Of a stretch of 14,125 nucleotides of DNA, positions 1 to 4,996 are shown in pieces (the first letter of the stretch is position 1; every line of letters starts with the position of its first letter). Source of the stretch: Desulfobacterales bacterium (GTDB taxonomy: Bacteria; Desulfobacterota; Desulfobacteria; Desulfobacterales; 4be13); assembly GCA_029940115.1 (NCBI GenBank), contig JAOZRQ010000134.1, positions 1-14,125 of the forward strand, in the 5' to 3' direction. A program made the translations under genes and the position numbers. The notes under the pieces are model-generated. The model saw only the letters and a list, made by a program, of their open reading frames with translations. It was not told the DNA's origin and made no database searches.

Positions 1-152
1 CTGTGAACGAGTAAACCCTTAACCCCTTAACCCCTTAACCCCTTAACCCCTTAACTCCTTAACTCCTTAACTCCTTAACCCCTTAACTCCTTAACCCCTT
101 AACTCCTTAACCCTTAACCCCTTAACCCTTAACCCTTAACCCCTTAACCCTT
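1..152. repeat. CCTTAAC(C/T) octamer/heptamer tandem array
   Basis: From about position 16 to 152 the sequence is an almost pure run of CCTTAACC or CCTTAACT octamers, with several 7-bp CCCTTAA units toward the right end. It is preceded by CTGTGAACGAGTAA at 1-14. The inverse of that 14-mer recurs exactly at 1220-1233, inside the heptamer element after the next gene. This suggests the array is the C-rich right arm of a similar palindromic element whose left arm lies outside the window. The array ends only about 5 bp before the Shine-Dalgarno of the downstream gene. The complementary strand has regularly spaced G-runs. Confidence 0.95.
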
Positions 153-169
153 TATAAAAGGAGGAGATT

Positions 170-1168
170 ATGAAAAAAAGTTTGAATTGTCTTATGGCAG
201 TGGCTGCGGTCTGTATGTGGGGGCTGTTTCCCGCAGTGGGACACGCTGCCCCGTTCAAGGTGCTGGTGGTCATGAGCTATGAGGAGACATATCCCTGGGT
301 TCAGGAAATGAAGGAAGGCATAGATTCCGTTCTGGCCGGCGAACATGAGGTCAGGTACTTTTATATGGATACGAAAGGCAATCTGAAAGGCGGTCCTCAG
401 AAAGCCGAGGAGGCTTACGCGCTTTACAGGGAATTCCAGCCTGACGGGGTCATTGCCGCTGACGACAATGCCCAGTCCATGTTTGTTGTCCCTTACATGA
501 AGGGCAAAGTGAAAACCCCGGTGATGTTCTGCGGGGTCAATGCCGATGCTGAAAAATATGGATACCCTGCCTCAAATGTTTCGGGGATTCTGGAACGGAT
601 CCATATTGCCGAGTCAGTCGCGCTTGCACAGCAGATCATTCCGTCGCTGAAAACCTTTGGATTTATGATAAAGAAAAGCCCCACAGGAAATGCGATGTTG
701 AAACAGGTTCAAAGCGAATCAGACAGGTATGTGGCAAGGTTCGTTGCGTCTGAAGAGCCGAATACGCTTAAAGAGGCGATCTCAATGGCAAAAAAACTCC
801 GTGGGCAATGCGATATGTTGCTATTGTCAACTTTACACGGAATATCCGATGAGCACGGCAGGCCTGTTGACAACAAAGAGGCCATACAGACTGTACTGAA
901 GGCTTTCGGCAAGCCTGCAATCGCTTATACCGGATATGAGGTTAAATATGGAACCTTGTGCGCTGTGCAGCAAACTGGTCAGGAACAGGGCAAGACAGCC
1001 GCCGAAATGCTCCTGAAGGCAATGCAGGGAACGCCAGTTTCCGAGATTCCGATCACCCGGAATTATAACGGAAAGCGGGTAATCAATGTGACGGCTCTTA
1101 AAGCATTGGGAATACGCCCCAGGGCTGATTTTCTGCTCGGTGCCGAAGTGGTGAAAACAGAGAAGTGA
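170..1168 (+). CDS. ABC-type substrate-binding protein (ABC_sub_bind/PF04392-like), orphan
   Basis: A 332-residue periplasmic substrate-binding protein. The start is secure: AAGGAGGAG at 158-166 lies just upstream of ATG 170. Residues 1-26/27 form a signal peptide with a lysine-rich start, a hydrophobic core and a GHA-A-P cleavage region. The mature protein opens with FKVLVVMSYEETYPWVQEM and has further family-typical segments: PDGVIAADDNAQ, TPVMFCGVNADAEKYG and a C-terminal GQEQGKTAAEMLLKAMQG helix. Its length fits the type I binding-protein fold of the PF04392 family. No permease or ATPase gene is visible, so a transport role is not supported. The MCP starts 168 bp downstream on the same strand, which suggests it delivers a ligand signal to that receptor. 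The ligand is unknown. Family assignment is by pattern recognition, not by search. Confidence 0.88.
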   Translation: MKKSLNCLMAVAAVCMWGLFPAVGHAAPFKVLVVMSYEETYPWVQEMKEGIDSVLAGEHEVRYFYMDTKGNLKGGPQKAEEAYALYREFQPDGVIAADDNAQSMFVVPYMKGKVKTPVMFCGVNADAEKYGYPASNVSGILERIHIAESVALAQQIIPSLKTFGFMIKKSPTGNAMLKQVQSESDRYVARFVASEEPNTLKEAISMAKKLRGQCDMLLLSTLHGISDEHGRPVDNKEAIQTVLKAFGKPAIAYTGYEVKYGTLCAVQQTGQEQGKTAAEMLLKAMQGTPVSEIPITRNYNGKRVINVTALKALGIRPRADFLLGAEVVKTEK

Positions 1169-1170
1169 GA

Positions 1171-1320
1171 GAAAGGGTGAAGGATGAAGGGTGAAGGGTG
1201 AAGGGTTAAGGGTTAAGGGTTACTCGTTCACAGGCTCTGACCGCCCTGTTCACGGAGCATATGAACCCTTAACCCCTCTTAACCCTTTACTCTTAACCCT
1301 TAACCCTTAACCCTTAACTC
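1171..1320. repeat. Heptamer hairpin element (GGGTGAA/GGGTTAA arm, loop, CCCTTAA arm)
   Basis: Starting 3 bp after the SBP stop codon, the sequence reads as 7-bp units. First come GAAAGGG, TGAAGGA, three TGAAGGG and two TTAAGGG (1171-1219). A non-repetitive loop of about 42 bp follows (1220-1261), then TGAACCC and TTAACCC units and degenerate relatives (1262-1320). The two arms are reverse complements, so a long hairpin can form between the SBP and MCP genes. The right arm runs almost directly into the AAAGGAG ribosome-binding site of the MCP. This is the intergenic counterpart of the heptamer tracts found inside the two large genes downstream. Confidence 0.9.
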
Positions 1321-1336
1321 CTTAAAGGAGAAAAAG

Positions 1337-3115
1337 ATGAAGAAACTGTCGTTATTATTTCACAAAAATATCATTGCAAAACTCATGTTGGTCAGTGGGC
1401 TTGTCTGCGTTGCCTTTGTCGTGAACATCATTATTGTGTTCCTTTCCTCCTGGTACGCAGAAGACATGGTGATGACGGTATTTGCCAGACAAAATAGGCA
1501 GATTGCCGAGAATGCCCGGACAGGAAGGGAACTTGCACGGGTGTTTGCAGACATGAATCTTCTGATAAGCACATTCTATGGGAACGACGAATTTTTGAAA
1601 ACCGAGGGTGAACCCCTTATGAATAGGACAACTGCGATCATGCAAGTGAGCGGAGATGTGCGGTTGAAAGAATCCTTGGGCGGATTTGACCAAAAAATCC
1701 GGGAAGTTCTCACACAATGTGTAATGGTAAACCAAGCCCGCCAAGAAATGAACAGGATCAGCGAGACGCTTGACAACATCTTGGACTCGCTGGGGGAAAC
1801 TGTTTCCGAAAAGATAGTCAGCCTGATAATGGAAGGTGAAGATGCGTCTGGCATGGAACAGTTGGTTCATCTGATCACTGGGTATGAGAAATCCCTTCTT
1901 GAAATCAAATTGCAGTTTTCCGAGTCAGGATTGGAACATTTCAAATCATCCGAGGATGAGGAGCATCATCTTGTTTTGGGATTGATTGACAAACTCATGC
2001 CGAAATTGCATACCATAACTGCTTCCGAACCGGATATTGCCAAGTATGGCACACAGCTCATCAGCCAAGCTCAGAGATATAAAGAAAAAGTGTCACAATT
2101 TCACAAGATCGGCAGCGAACTGGACGAGCGGTTGAATGAGATGCAGAAAGAAAAAGAAAGTCTGCTGAAAGTGATGGATGAAACAGACACGCGTATCGTG
2201 AAGACAACTGAAGACTCAGCGCAGGCCCTGAAAAAACAGCTCTCCGGAGCAAGAATGTCAAACCTGATCATCTTCCTTGTCAGCCTGCCGATTGTGATTC
2301 TTGGTTTTTTTATGAGCCGTTTTGTCGGCAAATCTTTGAACCGGGTCATTATGGAACTCAGAAATGCCTCTGAACAGGTATCCGCTCTTTCCGGCCAGGT
2401 ATTATCCTCAAGCCAGCAGCTCTCGGAAAAAGCTTCGGACCAAGCGTCATCTTTGGAAGAGACATCATCATCCTTGGAAGAAACATCTTCCATGACCCAG
2501 CGAAATGCGGATAACGCGGGTTTTGCAGACCGTATCGTAAAAGAATCCGACAGGGACATAAAAGACGCAAATGCTTCCATGATCCGGCTGACCCGATTTT
2601 TTGAAGAAATCTCCCAAGCAAGCGAGGAAACCCGAAAGATCATCAGAATCATTGATGAACTTGCATTTCAGACCAGACTCCTTGGCCTGAACGCAGCCGT
2701 GGAAGCAGCCAGGGCAGGTGAGGCCGGAGCGGGATTTGCGGTGGTGGCCGATGAAGTGAAACGTCTTGCCGTGAGATCAGGGGACGCTGCAAAGAATACC
2801 GCAGAACTTATTGAAAATACCGTTGAGAAGGTACAGAAAGGGCTGAATGTGATTTCAGCGACAAATGAGGCATTCGTCAAGATGGAAACAGGCGCTCGCA
2901 AGGTGGACGAACTGGTTGGCGAAATTTCTGCAAATTCAAAGGAACAGGCTCAAGGTATCGCCCAAATCAACATATCCGTGGCTGAAACAGACACAGTAGT
3001 GCAACAGAATGCTGCCAGCGCCGAGGATCTGGCAGGCGCTTCCCAGGAAATGAACGCCCAGGCAGAGCATATGAACGGGTTTGTCCAGAAACTGGCAACC
3101 ATGACCGGAGAGTAG
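1337..3115 (+). CDS. Methyl-accepting chemotaxis protein, long helical periplasmic sensor
   Basis: A 592-residue transmembrane chemoreceptor. AAAGGAG at 1324-1330, 6 bp before ATG 1337, fixes the start. Residues about 12-37 form TM1, about 38-308 a periplasmic region that looks all-helical, and 310-327 TM2. A short SRFVGKSLNRVIMEL stretch follows where a HAMP domain would be expected, and no convincing full HAMP is visible. The cytoplasmic coiled coil contains SSLEETSSSLEETSSMTQRN. The conserved hairpin tip is near residues 440-475 (LAFQTRLLGLNAAVEAARAG, then GAGFAVVADEV). This tip binds CheA and CheW in the family. The usual QTN is QTR here (Arg447), and LLALN is LLGLN (Gly450). No C-terminal CheR/CheB-tethering pentapeptide is present. 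The gene follows the orphan SBP and probably senses through it. Confidence 0.95.
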   Translation: MKKLSLLFHKNIIAKLMLVSGLVCVAFVVNIIIVFLSSWYAEDMVMTVFARQNRQIAENARTGRELARVFADMNLLISTFYGNDEFLKTEGEPLMNRTTAIMQVSGDVRLKESLGGFDQKIREVLTQCVMVNQARQEMNRISETLDNILDSLGETVSEKIVSLIMEGEDASGMEQLVHLITGYEKSLLEIKLQFSESGLEHFKSSEDEEHHLVLGLIDKLMPKLHTITASEPDIAKYGTQLISQAQRYKEKVSQFHKIGSELDERLNEMQKEKESLLKVMDETDTRIVKTTEDSAQALKKQLSGARMSNLIIFLVSLPIVILGFFMSRFVGKSLNRVIMELRNASEQVSALSGQVLSSSQQLSEKASDQASSLEETSSSLEETSSMTQRNADNAGFADRIVKESDRDIKDANASMIRLTRFFEEISQASEETRKIIRIIDELAFQTRLLGLNAAVEAARAGEAGAGFAVVADEVKRLAVRSGDAAKNTAELIENTVEKVQKGLNVISATNEAFVKMETGARKVDELVGEISANSKEQAQGIAQINISVAETDTVVQQNAASAEDLAGASQEMNAQAEHMNGFVQKLATMTGE

Positions 3116-3120
3116 AACAA

Positions 3121-3291
3121 ATCTGATTCTAACGGATTTTGTGCTTGCATAGGATTTCAGACAGCTGTGATCCCTGCAGACCGCGGATGAACGCGGATGC
3201 TCCCGCACCCTGGCCGGCTTCACAGGCCGTGGGCGTCTGTCTGCGTTCATCCGCGTTCATCTGCGGATCATGTCGGAAACCACAAAAACCG
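3121..3291 (+). repeat. 171-bp dispersed repeat, copy A
   Basis: This copy begins 5 bp after the MCP stop codon. It aligns without gaps to the reverse complement of 8240-8410; by direct reading I count 6 mismatches in 171 bp. It starts with ATCTGATTCTAACGGATTTT and ends with ACCACAAAAACCG. Inside, CCGCGGATGAACGCGGATG pairs with GCGTTCATCCGCGTTCATC about 50 bp further on, giving an internal hairpin made of GCGGATGAAC decamers. No coding content is visible. GATGAACGCGGATG-type repeats are scattered through many large bacterial genomes without an agreed function (general knowledge). Confidence 0.93.
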
Positions 3292-3718
3292 TCAGAACCA
3301 GAAATATGACGTGGCGGCTCCTCGAAGGCGATCCGACGTGCTTCGCGGTCGCCTTGCCCAGATGCCGGTTGTGCGTGTGGGGTTGGGCGCAAAGATTGTC
3401 TTTTGGGACGGGAAGGCGACAACCATTGGCCATCTTTGCGCTCCTTTTGCTTGAGCCCCCGAATCTGTAAGGCTCAATCCGCTTAATCCTCGAATCCGCT
3501 GTCATGCATAGACAAGGGCCTCACCCAAAAAATGTCCGAAACACACGGCCCGCAACGATGAAACGCAAAAGAAGGCTGCAAACGCATGAAACTGAAAGAC
3601 AACGAATCCCGAACCACCGGAGGCCGCAGAACAACGAAACCACCTTCTTTTGCACTCCTTTGGTTGAGCTTCCATCAAGTCCCAGAGCGGAAACGTAAAG
3701 TATTTCCGCAATTCGCAA
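3292..3718. other. Non-coding stretch with small inverted repeats, no gene seen
   Basis: No reading frame here has a ribosome-binding site or recognisable protein features. Two short inverted repeats are visible: GCGCAAAGAT (3387-3396) with ATCTTTGCGC (3432-3441), and GCAAAAGAAGG (3565-3575) with CCTTCTTTTGC (3643-3653). Both right arms are followed by similar text (CTCCTTTTGCTTGAGC and CTCCTTTGGTTGAGC), so these may be two diverged members of one palindromic repeat family. Otherwise nothing is recognised. Confidence 0.6.
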
Positions 3719-3976
3719 GGTGCCCTCGCGCGGCTTGGAAAAGAAACCAAGAAAAAATTTATAGGCGCCCGGCGCGAGCCGAAGGCCCAAAGCGACGGCT
3801 TGAAAAAATCAGCGTAATCCACGTAGGCGCCCTCGCGCGGCTCGGAAAAGAAACCAAGAAAAAATTTATAGGTGCCCGGCGCGAGCCGAAGGCCCAAAGC
3901 GACGGCTTGAAAGAATCAGCGTAATCCACGTAATCAGTGGTAAGCGACGGCTTGAAAAAATCAGCGTAATCCACGT
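3719..3976. repeat. 107-bp tandem repeat (2 full units plus a partial)
   Basis: Unit 1 is 3719-3825 and unit 2 is 3826-3932, both 107 bp with 4 mismatches by direct reading. A third, partial copy of the unit's last 35 bp (AAGCGACGGCTTGAAAAAAT onward) lies at 3942-3976, after a short TCAGTGG-type linker. Each unit contains CTCGCGC and GCGCGAG in inverted orientation flanking a GAAACCAAGAAAAAATTTATA core. Open frames across this region on both strands are translations of the repeat and have no start signals. Confidence 0.93.
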
Positions 3977-3989
3977 AATCAGCGGTAAT

Positions 3990-4013
3990 CCGCGGTTCAA
4001 GCTGGCACCGCGG
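3990..4013. other. Short perfect hairpin CCGCGGT/ACCGCGG
   Basis: CCGCGGT at 3990-3996 pairs with ACCGCGG at 4007-4013 across a 10-nt loop. It follows GTAATCCACGTAATCAGCG repeat text and is not followed by a T-run, so it does not look like an intrinsic terminator. It may be the edge of the 107-bp repeat family. Confidence 0.5.
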
Positions 4014-4028
4014 GACCAAATGATACTT

Positions 4029-4133
4029 TTGTGTACAGGACAAGAAACCCGGCTTTTTTCCAACGGGCCGACTTTTCAACTGTGAGAAAAATCCGGGTTT
4101 CTTTCCCAGATCATTTTTTTGTCCTGTACACAA
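4029..4133. mobile_element. MITE-like palindromic element, copy 1
   Basis: A 105-bp element with ends TTGTGTACAGGACAA and TTGTCCTGTACACAA and an inner inverted pair GAAACCCGGCTTTTTT / AAAATCCGGGTTTC. It belongs to the same family as the copies at 4179, 4305, 4594 and 8442 but is the most diverged, with a T/A outermost base pair instead of C/G. I see no target duplication: the flanking 9-mers ATGATACTT and CTTGCTGGC do not match. It encodes no protein, so movement would need a transposase elsewhere in the genome. Confidence 0.85.
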
Positions 4134-4178
4134 CTTGCTGGCACAATCTTTGCATATGATTATTTATGATTACTGTGT

Positions 4179-4304
4179 CTGAGTACAGGACAAAAAAAGT
4201 GATTGGGGAAAGAAACCCGGCTTTTTCTTGCGGTCGGGAGGTCGGCCCATTTGGGAAAAAGCCGGGTTTCTCGCCTGTTCCCGATTTTTTTGTCCTGTAC
4301 ACAG
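4179..4304. mobile_element. MITE-like palindromic element, copy 2
   Basis: Starts CTGAGTACAGGACAAAAA (one mismatch from the perfect end) and finishes TTTTTTGTCCTGTACACAG. The inner stem is AAGAAACCCGGCTTTTTC paired with AAAAAGCCGGGTTTCT. The central loop contains CTTGCGGTCGGGAGGTCGG, shared with copies 3 and 4. It abuts copy 3 directly. No clear 9-bp duplication is seen on the left; only TTAC is shared with the right flank. Confidence 0.9.
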
Positions 4305-4436
4305 TTACAGGACAAAAAAAGTGATTGGGGAAAAGAAACCCGGCTTTTTCTTGCAGTTGGGAGGTCGGCCGTTTGGGAAAAAGCCGGGTTTCTCTCCCAC
4401 TCCCAATTTTTTGTCCTGTACACAGCCTGTACACAG
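4305..4436. mobile_element. MITE-like palindromic element, copy 3, with duplicated right end
   Basis: Nearly identical in order and sequence to copy 2 (AGTGATTGGGGAAA then the AAACCCGGC stem). Its left end is damaged: it begins TTACAGGACAAAA, lacking the CTGTG outer part. The right end CCTGTACACAG at 4415-4425 is followed immediately by a second CCTGTACACAG at 4426-4436. Copies 2 and 3 are therefore a tandem pair, made either by one element inserting into the end of another or by unequal recombination. Confidence 0.88.
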
Positions 4437-4593
4437 AAAAACAATTCAAAATACTCAAAAAAATGTTTCAAGGCGCGCTTTCCAAACGACGGCCATAAAA
4501 ATACCGACCGCCGATGGTATAGGTCGAAATTTTCCACCACTGAAATACATTCTTCACCCCATTGCATTAATGTGGATTTTGTGACTTCATACC

Positions 4594-4713
4594 CTGTGTA
4601 CAGGACAAAAAAATGCCTGAGCCAAGAAACCCGGCTTTTTCTTGCGGTCGGGAGGTCGGTCTGGAAAAAAGCCGGGTTTCCCGCCTGTTTCCAACTTTTT
4701 GTCCTGTACACAG
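4594..4713. mobile_element. MITE, copy 4, intact with 9-bp target duplication
   Basis: A 120-bp non-coding element with perfect ends CTGTGTACAGG / CCTGTACACAG, followed inward by GACAAAAA / TTTTTGTC and the inner stem AAGAAACCCGGCTTTTT / AAAAAGCCGGGTTTC. It is flanked by exact direct repeats of CTTCATACC at 4585-4593 and 4714-4722. That is the signature of transposition by a DDE transposase making a 9-bp staggered cut. Joining the flanks restores a continuous GTGACTTCATACCTTTAATA sequence. Confidence 0.95.
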
Positions 4714-4927
4714 CTTCATACCTTTAATAGACTTGTCAGTTGTCCATGGGAACGAGATTGATGTTCCTGATTCCAACGGTCTGAATCCGTTTTTTGAACC
4801 CAGAGGACCGCGAAGCCCCATCCGAATCTCCGCGCGCCTCCATTTTTCTGACCGGCTGAAATGATGCAGAACCGCAAAATCTGTGGAACCAGTATTGTTC
4901 TGCTTGACATATAATCCTCTTTTTCAT
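4714..4927. other. Leader region upstream of the LysM/FecR gene, no gene seen
   Basis: About 200 bp with no convincing reading frame. CTGATTCCAACGG at 4768-4780 resembles the CTGATTCTAACGG edge of the 171-bp repeat, so a degenerate repeat remnant is possible. TTGACA (4904-4909) runs straight into TATAAT (4910-4915). Each matches a sigma-70 box but with no spacer they cannot be a normal -35/-10 pair. TATAAT alone could be a -10 for a transcript starting near 4922 and carrying the following palindrome in its leader. Confidence 0.35.
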
Positions 4928-4984
4928 AGTTTGTAGTTTCGCCTTTAGGCGGTGTGACACCGCCTGAAGGCGGAACTACAAACT
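4928..4984. repeat. 57-bp AGTTTGTAG palindrome, copy 1
   Basis: AGTTTGTAGTTTCGCCTTTA followed by GGCGGTGTG pairs with CACCGCC and GAAGGCGGAACTACAAACT, a near-perfect palindrome. A second copy is the core of the palindrome at 7841-7987, so the LysM/FecR gene lies between two copies. The palindrome ends 12 bp before ATG 4997, with AAGG at 4988-4991 as the only Shine-Dalgarno candidate, so a hairpin here in the mRNA would sit next to the ribosome-binding site. Confidence 0.93.
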
Positions 4985-4996
4985 ACCAAGGCCATT

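Noticed and set aside
1..1233. SBP gene as a transposon cargo between 14-bp inverted repeats (CTGTGAACGAGTAA at 1-14 and its inverse at 1220-1233)
   Set aside because: Both 14-mers border heptamer arms and are better read as the loop parts of two related palindromic elements. No target duplication can be tested because the window begins at position 1.
3476..3505. tRNA remnant suggested by CCTCGAATCC
   Set aside because: No acceptor, D or anticodon arm can be folded around it.
3504..3924. Open frames in the 107-bp repeat region on both strands
   Set aside because: Repetitive sequences such as MGLRLAPG...KFFLGFF and its inverse are just the tandem repeat translated, and no start signal is present.
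4160..4727. Open frames of 174 (+) and 183 (-) residues
   Set aside because: They are translations of the MITE copies in both directions (KETRLFLAVGRS, KKAGFL, VYRTKK patterns), with no ribosome-binding site and no protein-like composition.
4904..4915. Sigma-70 promoter TTGACA plus TATAAT
   Set aside because: The two boxes are directly adjacent without the required spacer of about 17 bp, so they cannot be used as a pair; kept only as a weak -10 possibility in the leader entry.
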